A stretch of 64,000 bases of DNA from Macrostomum hystrix (lineage: Eukaryota > Platyhelminthes > Macrostomidae), in assembly GCA_950097015.1 (NCBI GenBank), contig CATNEN010000005.1:4951501-5015500 (forward strand), in the 5' to 3' direction. This document shows positions 42,258 through 51,475 of this stretch, piece by piece. Position 1 is the first letter of the stretch. Every line of letters starts with the position of its first letter. The notes beneath the pieces are model-generated. The model was not told the DNA's origin. It saw nothing but the letters and a program-made list of their open reading frames with translations, and did not search any database. The position numbers and the translations under genes were made by a program.

Positions 42258-43426
42258 CTGCAAGATAATATGGTTTGTCAGGACATTATTCTCGAATGAA
42301 TCTTGAATGAATCTAAATGAACATTTTAAGGTTTCTATATATAAGCTATGTAATACCCAACTAATTATAACCAACTCATTAATGATTGTCTATGAGATCA
42401 AGTTATACTCTGCTACACAAAGCTAATTCCGAGAATATCTTATGCATTCATAGAAATAGCTCCGCATCCTTACAATACGCTGTTATGCCCTCACCCAGAC
42501 ATAGTGACTATTTGAAAAGACTAACGACAGCAATTAACATGCAATTAAAATCATCAACATGAACTTCTAAAAAAATAAGCGGTTATTCTATTGGAGGGAG
42601 AAAGCAAGGCTACACAATAGACAAAGAAGAATCTGAGCCAACCAATAGAAATTGTTCTAGGGAGGGTTATCAGCTCAGTGATTGGTTGGTCAGTTGTCAC
42701 AGAAATAGAAATCTGTGTTAGCTAATAAAATCAGGACAAGACAACAGTTTCAAACCTATAAATAGGGGACCCCTTGGGAGCAGAAAAGGAGCCTTAAGAG
42801 CAAAATCACTCGTTTTAAGATTGAGTTAAGCTAATCTGTGCTATGGAAGTCAATTAGGTTGACTATAGCGAGTTTGATATCCTCCTAGAAGCAATCACCT
42901 AGTTGACCAACTGCCTGTGAGTTTGGGCAAAAAGAGGCCGATGGAATCCATCGCAACAGAGGCAGAATTGCCTGTTAAAGAACATCAGCTCAAGGCTCTA
43001 CTGTGCTGAGCCAAGCCTGGTTGGCAGCTGTGGTGAAGTACAACCTGTGGCGGAGACCAGTCGCTCAGTTCATTGAGTCAGTTCTGTCTCGCTCAGTGTC
43101 AAGACTGCCCATTCTGGCACAACCAGTAGCCCATTAGAATATATCTTGAAGGGGCAATATTGCAAGGTTGGCTTGGCATCCCCCAAATACAAAGACATCA
43201 ATTGTTATTGCTGTGCCAGAAGCAACAACAAACAGTGGTTACCAACAGATCGCCCTAAAACTGCCACTGCAGCTGGTGCAGTAAAAGCCACACACCACAG
43301 ATGTAGCAGTCAGTTGGACACATTGGACTTAAGAGATGGACAGAGCCAATGTTTCAGCACCTAGGTCATCAGCAGCCACCACAGTATCTGCAGTTGGGGT
43401 CATTGACACAACCTCGCCACAGCAAC
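42258..43426. other. Left flank of the gypsy element; possible older LTR
   Basis: No gene. Near 42760 the sequence CTATAAATAGGGGACCCCTT resembles a core promoter, followed by GGAGCCTTAAGAGC and further structured sequence. This could be a remnant of another LTR-type element into which the Ty3/gypsy copy inserted. Confidence 0.35.
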
Positions 43427-44286
43427 TGTTGTAGGGCTAATTTAATTCTACTGCTGTCACCAAAGTTGTCCTAGGCCTCTGTCTATATTCAATATTTATT
43501 CTAACAATGCCACCAAAGTTGTTACTGGGCCTTTTTATACTTTTGTCAATCTTATTAAAGTCTTTAATTATTCGCTTTATGTATTTCTTATCTCAATTCA
43601 AATTAGTAGCGTTTAGATATTCAAATATGGTAGCGTTATGTATTCAATCTGGTAGCGTTATACTTTCAGTATGGCCGGTATCTTTCCTCTATATTTCCTT
43701 CTGCTTATAACTTTACTGTGTTATTTCTATAAGTACTTTGTATCAATCTTTATCCGTCTTTATCAGTCTTTATCCGTCTTTATCAGTCTTTATCCGTCTT
43801 TATCAGTCTTTATCCGTCTTTATCAGCCTTTATCCGTCTTTATCAGTCTTTCAATTATTATTCAGTTAACCATCAATTTTAGTCTTCAGCTCAGTCTTCA
43901 ATTTCAATCTTCAGTCCGTCTTCTGGGCTTTCCAGTGGATCTAGAGTTACAGCTTTTCTTCACTCTATTTACTTCTCTTTCGCAATGTCTCTTTTTCTTC
44001 AAATAACTTTAACACTAACACTTCAAATTCAAGTTTTCTTTATTCTGAACGTATGTGTATACAACACGTTAACACGTTGTCTGTCTCCCTGTTTTCTCTC
44101 GTGTATTTATAGTAAATTCTCTTATCATTCCGCGACTTCATTCAAACAATAATTATTCGGTGCATTTAAACAAAAGGTGCTTTTAAAACAAATTAGTGCA
44201 TTTAAACAAAAGTTGAATTTCAAACAAAATACTAGATTTTCGCGGGAAAACGTTTCTAAGAAATATACAGTCGGTGCCCTATCTCA
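43427..44286 (-). repeat. 3' LTR (860 bp)
   Basis: On the plus strand it runs from TGTTGTAGGG to GCCCTATCTCA. It differs from the other LTR mainly by one extra 20-bp unit in the TATCCGTCTT/TATCAGTCTT tract (43741-43850) and a few substitutions (for example CACG versus CACA near 44072). Confidence 0.93.
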
Positions 44287-44300
44287 ACTGACCTCCCTAC
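44287..44300 (-). other. Polypurine tract of the gypsy element
   Basis: The minus strand reads GTAGGGAGGTCAGT directly before the 3' LTR. It is purine-rich but imperfect; its position is right for a plus-strand primer. Confidence 0.5.
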
Positions 44301-44570
44301 TAGTCAGAATTGAACGCACGTACTGTAAGTGAAAATATGACTATTCAAAAATAAAACATAGTAAGTGAGAATATAGCACATAAAAGAAAAGTGGCAAAAG
44401 CTATAAGTGAAAATATGACAAAACTATAGTTGAACATAGGCACATAAGAGTATAGCACAGAAAATATGATGCAATTTGTACAAAATATGATGCTAAAATT
44501 GGGGTGCTAAAATTACAACGTAAACCTTCACCAAAAGAATTTAAGTCCTTAACTGTCCTTTACTCATCAG

Positions 44571-45446
44571 TCAAAAAGCGCAGGGTGCCGGCAATGCTCG
44601 ATAGTAGGGCCAGCGGATTTGTTGAAATAGCCATCTGAACTCCATGTTAGTCACCTTCCTGTGTAGAACTGCCTCGCCGGTTGCTGCACTCCGGTGCACA
44701 TTATGGGCGACAGCCTGCAGCGCGGTGACAGCTTGTTGATGCGGCAGACCTTTCAGCGCTGTCGTACTTTTCCAAATTTGAGTACGCTGCGGGTACGACT
44801 GTTCGTAAGTATGGAATGCCACCCTTTCCATGTACGCTGTCAAGTCGTGCACCATTTTCTCCCTCTCTTCATCTTCTGGCGTTGGTAGATTCTGCAGTGC
44901 AGGCGGTGTAGGTTGCGACATGGTGCGCGGCGGCGGTGTGGCAGGAGTCGGCTGCGACATGGCATGCGTCGGCTGTGTGGCAGGAATCGGCTGCGACGTG
45001 GCATGCGTCGGCTGTGTGGCAGGAATCGGCTGCGACGGCGGTGACGGCTTCGGCGGCACTCTCGGCTGCGGCGGCGGTGACGGCTTCGGTGGCAGTATTA
45101 GCTGTGTCTCTCTCCGAGCCCGGGATTCTAGTGGTGCTGGCCTTAGTTGCTTTGCTGGCCCAGCCGAATGCCGATGAGGAACAGCTTCCGCCGAACGCGC
45201 TGGACCGCCAGTACTCAGGCGAACAACTGATTTTAGCTGCCGACCGGCGCTTGACGCCGGGACCAGTCTCGCTTGTTTTACCTCTACTGGAGATGGCGTG
45301 CGTGCCCTTTTCGTTGTCATGTTGGTCGCTATTGGCAGCTTTGGTCGGGTGCTGACTCGTTCAGGTGCGGCTGGCTCCATGTTTTCCTGGGCTGGATTAC
45401 CCTCGTTCAACAATTCTTCTAGAAACGTGTCTAGATCGCAATCCAT
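44571..45446 (-). CDS. Third ORF of the gypsy element, not env-like
   Basis: A 291-residue ORF between pol and the 3' LTR, where env would lie in errantiviruses. It starts MDCDLDTFLEELLNEGN, has a basic segment (TTKRARTPSPVEVKQ), a long Pro-rich middle with repeated PIPATQPTHA/TSQP units, and a structured C-terminal part (VHDLTAYMERVAFHTYEQS to RWLFQQIRWPYYRALP). No signal peptide or TM segment is visible, so it is not an obvious envelope protein. It could be an accessory or captured host sequence, expressed from a spliced RNA. I do not recognise its family. Confidence 0.7.
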   Translation of the reverse strand: MDCDLDTFLEELLNEGNPAQENMEPAAPERVSTRPKLPIATNMTTKRARTPSPVEVKQARLVPASSAGRQLKSVVRLSTGGPARSAEAVPHRHSAGPAKQLRPAPLESRARRETQLILPPKPSPPPQPRVPPKPSPPSQPIPATQPTHATSQPIPATQPTHAMSQPTPATPPPRTMSQPTPPALQNLPTPEDEEREKMVHDLTAYMERVAFHTYEQSYPQRTQIWKSTTALKGLPHQQAVTALQAVAHNVHRSAATGEAVLHRKVTNMEFRWLFQQIRWPYYRALPAPCAF

Positions 45447-45868
45447 TTTGTTTGTCTTATTAATGCAATTTACGTGCGCAAGTCTCGCTCTCTTAGCTCG
45501 CCTTGAAGAATTTTCTCCAGCGGGCCCAGGGGGTCTGAGGATATAGAATTAAAACTGGACCGCATCATTGTGTTCGGGCTCCCCAGGGATCTGAGGGCCA
45601 CTTTTGACACCTTTACTCAGCCGAGTCATAGATCACACTTATTTAATTTCACTTTCTGACTTTATCATTTACACTTACATTTTCATGTTTAGATTCTTTT
45701 TCAAGATCTCAATCTCCCGAATACATTGGTGTTTTTACTTTTTCAATATCATTTTCAGATCACAATTTATTTACTTTTTTTAATTTTTCTTACTTGAAAT
45801 CTTAATCAATTAACATTGGCTTTAATGCAAATCTGTGTTAACTTGGCTCCCATTGTTCTCTATTGTTC

Positions 45869-48800
45869 TCAATTTAGGTGTCGCCTATACCTCTCGCGGG
45901 GCACAAATCCGTGTGTGACTGGCTGGGTATGACGCAATCTTCCCCTGCCTGGGGTAGGCTCTGCTGTGTCCGTTGGCTGCACGCGCTCGCCTCGTGATCT
46001 CAGATTATATTCGTGTGTTTCTTCTGCCTGTACATTTCTTTCTTCTTCACGTTCAATCTCTGACTCATTCATGTTCATTTCCTCAGTCTTGTCCATTTCG
46101 CTGTCTGTTCCTTCTTGTTCTGACTCATTCGATTCTTCTTGCCTTTCGCTTTCATTGTCAGGGAAGGCTTCCTGTTCTGCATACATTTCATCTTCAGATT
46201 CTTCATTTGGCATATTAGCTCTCCATCTTATTCTGTCTTCTTCTTCGGATTCGTCTTCTTCTTCATTAATGACAATTACATTCTGTTTATTTTTATTTGA
46301 GGTGGCCTGACCTCCCTTAACTTTTGACCGTGTGGTGTGACTAGTTTTGTGACCTCCCTTTCTTGTTTGTTCTGCGGATTGCAATGTGATCTGTGTGTTT
46401 GGCACTGGTGTAATGTTATTTCTATGCACAATTAATTTCTCTCCTACTCTTTCTCCTTCTATTTCTTTCTGAACACGATAAACTGTGTCGGATAACTGAG
46501 CAAGTACTCGGTACGCGGCTCGCTTTTTCCTGTGAAACTTATGGCTCTCATCCTGATGTAGCTGAGGATTATTTAACAGTACTATTCCTCCAATAATAAT
46601 TTCTTTTGGCTTCTTGGCTACTTCAGCCTTTTCTTTTCTTTGTTCATTAATCTTCTCTAGCTTCTGTTTGACAATCTTATTAGCTTTCGCCAATCTTTCA
46701 GCATGGTCTTTTACATAACTAGGATAGTTAGCGAATTCGTGCGGTCTTTTGACTATGTTGTCTATGGGCAAAGTTGCTTCACGCCCAAATAATAGATAGT
46801 GAGGCGAATATCCGGTGGTTTGATTAATACTCGTTCGCACTGCTACAAGCGCGGCTGGAATCATGAGATCCCAGTCAGAGTGATCTTTGTTAATCAGACA
46901 TGTAACTATCGACTTGACTTGTCCGTTAAATCGTTCAACTAAGCCGTTACTTTGAGCATGGTAGGGTGTAGTGCACGTGTGCTTTATCCCGTACAGCTCA
47001 CAGAATGCTTGAAATTGTCGGCTAGTAAATGACTTTCCATTATCAGTATGGATCCATTTGCATTGTCCGTATTCTGCGAATACTCTTTCTTGCAATATCT
47101 TAATCACAGTATCTGATTTCTGGTTCCTGGTCGGAAAAGCGAATGGGAATCTAGTTGTACTATCGACTATTGTCAGTACATACTTGTGCCCTCTTTTGCT
47201 GTCCTTGGACACAGGTCCAATGAAATCTATATGGAGGCGCTCAAACGGCTCACAAATCGGATAATTCTGCACAGGTGCTGGGATACGCTGTCCCGCTTTA
47301 CTCTCTAAACACGTTATACACTCTGAAACGTACTTCTCAATTGCAGTGACTAGTCCGGGTCTCCAAAACCGTTCACGCACTCTCTGCGTGGTTTTATCAC
47401 GGCCTAGGTGACCTGCCAATGGGCTGTCATGCAGTTCTCTAAACACAGCTTTTTCAATGCTCTTTGGCAACACAATTTTTCTGATTCCTTCTTCTTGAAT
47501 CGTCAATAACTCATCTTCGAACTTCATCTGTTCGTAGTACTTTAACATCTTCTTCAATTCTTCTGACAATTTGTCTTCTGTCGGTTTTTCTACTGCATTC
47601 TTCTTCCAATTTATCAGTGTTCTCACTGAGGAGTCTTCTTGCTGGGCTTGCACCAACTGCTCCTTCTTGAGTGGAACCTCGAGATAATCAGTAAGAAGTT
47701 TCCGACATCTCTCTTCTTCAACTTCTTCATCTTCAACGTAATCTCTCGCATCTTCGAATACATCATCATCATCTTCATCGTCTTCGTCATCTTCCTGTAC
47801 TTTCTGCTCTTTGAGAATCTCCAGATCAGTCTGACAGCTTTGATGCTTCAGTGAGCTTTTGCTAGTCAACTGTTTTGCTGGCATCTCCTTCTCAATTACA
47901 CGATCATCGCGGACATCGGTACCGGTTTCCTCGATTTCTTCAGGTGGCTGAATCAGTCCTACCTGGCTGTCTGGTAAGCTCACCTTCGGTTCACTTCCTT
48001 TCAATTCTAATTCAGAGTCCATTTTTCGGTCAATTTGTGTTGGCTTTGTAATTTCGGTCTCAGCAGGTCGTCGGGATAAACTGTCAGCGTTGCTGTGCTT
48101 GCTGCCCGAACGATGCTCGATGTCATACTGGAACTCGCTTAGCCGCTCGATCCAACGACCAAGAATTCCTTGCGCTTCAGTCTGGCGTAGAAGCCATAGG
48201 ATCGCCTTGTGATCAGTGCGGGCTAAGAATCGCTTGCCAATGAGATAAAATCGAAAGTGCTTCATCCCATCAACCAATGCTAACAACTCTTTTCTGGTGA
48301 TCGGATATCTCTTTTCAGAATCTTTCATAGCTCGGCTAAAGTACGCAATCGGCCTTTCCGTGCCGTCGGACTGTATTTGTCCAAGACAGGCGCCAATTCG
48401 ATTGTCGCTAGCATCGACATCTAGGACCATTCGTACTTTTTCATTCTCAGAAAACTCTGGATAGGCAAGTACTTCAGTGGACATTAGCTTTTGCTTTAAC
48501 AGTTCAAATGACTCAGTATGTACTTTAGTCCATTTTTCTTTGAAATTCTGCACTCCCTTCTTAGTTAATTGAAATAACGGGTGTGCGGCATCAGCATAAT
48601 TCTTAACAAATCGGCAATAGTAATTGCATAATCCAAGGAAGCTTCTTAGTTCTTTAACATCTTTAGGCACTGGCCAAGTTCTAATAGCTTCAATCTTTGC
48701 CGGGTCTGTTCTTATTCCATCGACTCCGACTACATGTCCTAAGTACTTTAATTCTTGCTGAAACAAGTTGCACTTTTTTGGTCTTAGCTTCAATCTAGCT

Positions 48801-50425
48801 GTTATCAATCTTTGAAATACTTCTTTCAGATGACTGAGATGTTCTTCAAAAGTCTTAGAATAAGTCACTATGTCATCAATGTAAGACATGGCAAACTTGT
48901 GCTGAATGCCAGTTAAAACTAAGTTCATAAGTCTTTGAAAAGTACCGGGCGCATTAGACAGTCCTTGCGCCATGACTTGATATTCAAATTGGCCTCTCGT
49001 TAACGTAGAAAATGCTGTCATGTACTTGTGTTCCTCCTTTATGGGAACTTGCCAATAACCCGAATTAAGGTCAAGGCTGCTAAAGTACTGGCTTCCGGTT
49101 AGATGTGAGAATGTCTCCTGGATGTTCGGTAGAGGATATGGATAGTAATCCACTCTTGAGTTTAAAACTCGAAAATCACTGACAATTCTGATGGTTCCAT
49201 CCTTCTTAGGTACAATGACCAATGGTGTTGAGTAGGTACTATAGCTTGGTCTTATCAAGTTCTTAGCGAGCATGTCGTCTAATTGATCATCCACTTGTTT
49301 TTGCAAATGCGGCGGAATCCGTCTGGTAGGAATTCGAACCGGTGTGGTGTCTCTCAATGAGATTTCGTGGGTCACCAAGTGGGTCAGACCCATTTCTTGA
49401 CTGGTCTGAGAGAATGCTTCTCTGTGTTCCTTTACCAGCTCGATAACTTGGTCTTTCTGTTTGTCAGTCAGATTTTCTCCTAGATTGATCTCAGTGATCC
49501 AATCTTCTTGGCTTAATTGCTCGCATTTCGCAGTCTTGACATGTCCATTGGGTTTGACTTTTTCTGTTTGTTCTTGCTCGGCATAGTAAGTTAAGTCTTT
49601 AGCTTGCAATGGCTTGGCAAATCCGATAATCGTAGATCTCGATAGCGGTATGTCGTCACTCTGCTTATTAATAACTTCAATGACTCCTGTTCCATTACTC
49701 ATGGTTACTAGAGTCGGTATTACATCCAAAGTACCTTTCTTGGTATTGATCTGTCCTCTGATTGGTTCAATAGTCATTGGCGTGCCATAATTGGCTTCAG
49801 CATTTTTCGGCAGTTTAACAGAAATTCTAAGTGCACTATTAGCTGGCACAATTACTTTTTCAGAGCAATATACTCGACAAACACGAACTGGCAATTTAGT
49901 AAATTGAATTGGAATGCACATATTACTTCTTAGTACAAGCATGCCTGTGGCAAAGTTAATATTATTGCAATAATCTTGGAAAAATTCCATCCCTAGGATA
50001 TCGTCACAGTCGTGATGGCACAAGAGAAATTCGGTCTCGATTTCAACTTCTCCAAATTTTACTTTAACAGTTACTTCTCCTGCAATCTTTACAGTTGCTC
50101 CATCAAACGTGGTCACTCTTCGATTGCTTGGCTCAATTTCATTGTCTTTAACCATCTTCTTCCAGGAGTTCTTTCCTAGGAAGTTATGTCCTGCACCAGT
50201 GTCTAGCAAAAATGTTACTTTCTGATTCCGAATCTCGCCTTTCACAACTGCTTCACGACCTTTCTTCTCTGCACTAGATTCAGTTTGTACTTTCTCAGAG
50301 TTTACATTATCATTTACATTAGGTTTCTGCTTATTACTTGCCAGTTTAATTGAGGCCTGAGTTTCGCTGGCTGTACTTTTAGAGGGGCGTGGCCTCGCAT
50401 TTCGTCCCTCACGAATCAGTTTCCC
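45869..50425 (-). CDS. pol: Gypsy pol polyprotein (PR-RT-RH-IN)
   Basis: Open from the frameshift site at 50425 to TGA at 45869, about 1518 codons. In order: retropepsin with LLDTGAGHN (about 50200); reverse transcriptase with DGTIRIVSDFRVLN, SSLDLNSGYWQ and catalytic YIDD (48883-48872); RNase H beginning VLDVDASDN (about 48420); integrase with an HHCC zinc finger ending CITCLESK (about 47300) and a DDE core carried by HIDFIGP, HTDNGKSF and SNGLVERFNG. A long acidic tail rich in Glu/Ser follows and ends in basic residues. There is no ATG near the start, consistent with expression by a -1 frameshift from gag. Confidence 0.95.
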   Translation of the reverse strand, partial: GKLIREGRNARPRPSKSTASETQASIKLASNKQKPNVNDNVNSEKVQTESSAEKKGREAVVKGEIRNQKVTFLLDTGAGHNFLGKNSWKKMVKDNEIEPSNRRVTTFDGATVKIAGEVTVKVKFGEVEIETEFLLCHHDCDDILGMEFFQDYCNNINFATGMLVLRSNMCIPIQFTKLPVRVCRVYCSEKVIVPANSALRISVKLPKNAEANYGTPMTIEPIRGQINTKKGTLDVIPTLVTMSNGTGVIEVINKQSDDIPLSRSTIIGFAKPLQAKDLTYYAEQEQTEKVKPNGHVKTAKCEQLSQEDWITEINLGENLTDKQKDQVIELVKEHREAFSQTSQEMGLTHLVTHEISLRDTTPVRIPTRRIPPHLQKQVDDQLDDMLAKNLIRPSYSTYSTPLVIVPKKDGTIRIVSDFRVLNSRVDYYPYPLPNIQETFSHLTGSQYFSSLDLNSGYWQVPIKEEHKYMTAFSTLTRGQFEYQVMAQGLSNAPGTFQRLMNLVLTGIQHKFAMSYIDDIVTYSKTFEEHLSHLKEVFQRLITARLKLRPKKCNLFQQELKYLGHVVGVDGIRTDPAKIEAIRTWPVPKDVKELRSFLGLCNYYCRFVKNYADAAHPLFQLTKKGVQNFKEKWTKVHTESFELLKQKLMSTEVLAYPEFSENEKVRMVLDVDASDNRIGACLGQIQSDGTERPIAYFSRAMKDSEKRYPITRKELLALVDGMKHFRFYLIGKRFLARTDHKAILWLLRQTEAQGILGRWIERLSEFQYDIEHRSGSKHSNADSLSRRPAETEITKPTQIDRKMDSELELKGSEPKVSLPDSQVGLIQPPEEIEETGTDVRDDRVIEKEMPAKQLTSKSSLKHQSCQTDLEILKEQKVQEDDEDDEDDDDVFEDARDYVEDEEVEEERCRKLLTDYLEVPLKKEQLVQAQQEDSSVRTLINWKKNAVEKPTEDKLSEELKKMLKYYEQMKFEDELLTIQEEGIRKIVLPKSIEKAVFRELHDSPLAGHLGRDKTTQRVRERFWRPGLVTAIEKYVSECITCLESKAGQRIPAPVQNYPICEPFERLHIDFIGPVSKDSKRGHKYVLTIVDSTTRFPFAFPTRNQKSDTVIKILQERVFAEYGQCKWIHTDNGKSFTSRQFQAFCELYGIKHTCTTPYHAQSNGLVERFNGQVKSIVTCLINKDHSDWDLMIPAALVAVRTSINQTTGYSPHYLLFGREATLPIDNIVKRPHEFANYPSYVKDHAERLAKANKIVKQKLEKINEQRKEKAEVAKKPKEIIIGGIVLLNNPQLHQDESHKFHRKKRAAYRVLAQLSDTVYRVQKEIEGERVGEKLIVHRNNITPVPNTQITLQSAEQTRKGGHKTSHTTRSKVKGGQATSNKNKQNVIVINEEEDESEEEDRIRWRANMPNEESEDEMYAEQEAFPDNESERQEESNESEQEGTDSEMDKTEEMNMNESEIEREEERNVQAEETHEYNLRSRGERVQPTDTAEPTPGRGRLRHTQPVTHGFVPRERYRRHLN

Positions 50426-51435
50426 TGATTCTGCGCCTGCGGCTGGTTCTGCCGAGGAGCTCTGCAGTGTTTCGCGATGTGTCCTGTCTTACGGCAATTG
50501 TAGCAAGTTAGTGGTGGTCTCGCCTGCTGCTGCTGGGACTGCCACTGCGTCTGCTGATGCTGCTGTTGGTATTGCTGCCGTGACGGCCGCTGATAATGCT
50601 GCTGCTGATATTGCGGCTGCTGATATGGCTGACGCTGCTGGTACTGCTGGTGTTGCTGAACACTTGGCCGGTATGATTTTGCAGCTTGAGCATAGGTTTG
50701 TTGTTGCTGTTTGTTGGCCATCAGTTCTTGTAGTGTCTTCTTCTGCAATTCGAGCTGAGCTTGCTGCTGTCTGATGACTTCCTCCAGTCGATCTTGCTCG
50801 CTTCGTCTTCGCTCGAGTTCTTCCTCGCCTTTGGCCATTCTCATGCCGATGTTCCGATGAGTCATATTCCATGCAGCTTCCATCCGTCTTAACATTCGTC
50901 TGGCCTCCTGTAGGTTAGCAGGCTGAGCAAAGATCAATTTCTCTCGCGTTTCAGCGGATATTCTTACTCCTTTAATAAACTGTTCCACGATCTCTTCTTC
51001 CTTCTGTTCCATATTCATATTTGGAAAAGCTCTAGCAGCTAATTCAATCAGACAATCAGAGAAGGTTTCGACTGACTCATTCTTACTCTGCATTCGTCCT
51101 CTGAATTCTTCACGGAATTCGGCGGAGCTGCCGATTCTTCCGAATCGTTCAATTAATCTGTCTTTAAATTCTTCATATTCCAAATCATCTGGAAGATTCA
51201 ATCTTTGCACTGCGGCAAAAGCTGTGGTTAGGTCTAAATTGGCCAACAATTCTTGCTTTCTATTGTCTTCCTCAATACCTTCTGCTTCACAGCGTTGATC
51301 AAAGGCGGTAAGCCAAATTCTGATATCTTGTCCAGGTGTGAACTTTTGAATTTTTACATGACGCATAGGTCCAATCTCGAGTCGATTTCTCAACTCTTCT
51401 GCCAACATAGCGATTGCATCTTGTGCTTGGTTCAT
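50416..51435 (-). CDS. gag: Gypsy gag protein
   Basis: 339 residues from an ATG just downstream of the PBS. The N-terminal two thirds is helical and capsid-like (IRIWLTAFDQRCEAEGI, ETFSDCLIELAARAFP). A Gln/Tyr-rich stretch follows, then one CCHC zinc knuckle, CYNCRKTGHIAKHC, close to the C-terminus. Gag forms the particle and binds element RNA. It ends at TGA (50418-50416) directly after the slippery site. Confidence 0.93.
   Translation of the reverse strand: MNQAQDAIAMLAEELRNRLEIGPMRHVKIQKFTPGQDIRIWLTAFDQRCEAEGIEEDNRKQELLANLDLTTAFAAVQRLNLPDDLEYEEFKDRLIERFGRIGSSAEFREEFRGRMQSKNESVETFSDCLIELAARAFPNMNMEQKEEEIVEQFIKGVRISAETREKLIFAQPANLQEARRMLRRMEAAWNMTHRNIGMRMAKGEEELERRRSEQDRLEEVIRQQQAQLELQKKTLQELMANKQQQQTYAQAAKSYRPSVQQHQQYQQRQPYQQPQYQQQHYQRPSRQQYQQQHQQTQWQSQQQQARPPLTCYNCRKTGHIAKHCRAPRQNQPQAQNQGN
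50419..50425 (-). promoter_or_regulatory. -1 ribosomal frameshift site GGGAAAC
   Basis: The last gag codons read CAG GGA AAC TGA. G GGA AAC is a canonical X XXY YYZ slippery heptamer in the gag frame. A -1 slip reads GGG AAA CTG and continues straight into the pol frame, which is open from upstream to 45869. Confidence 0.85.
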
Positions 51436-51458
51436 TTTGCGCTGTTTCTAGATCCTTT

Positions 51459-51471
51459 ACCGCTGCCACCA
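51459..51471 (-). other. Primer-binding site, tRNA-Leu type
   Basis: Four nt inside the 5' LTR the minus strand reads TGGTGGCAGCGGT. Its complement, ACCGCTGCCACCA, equals the 3' end (with CCA) of some animal tRNA-Leu species (AAG-type), recalled from memory and not searched. Confidence 0.7.
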
Positions 51472-51475
51472 AAGT

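Noticed and set aside
44694-45355. Plus-strand Gly/Ala/Ser-rich ORFs over the gypsy third ORF
   Set aside because: They are shadows of the Pro-rich repeat on the minus strand.
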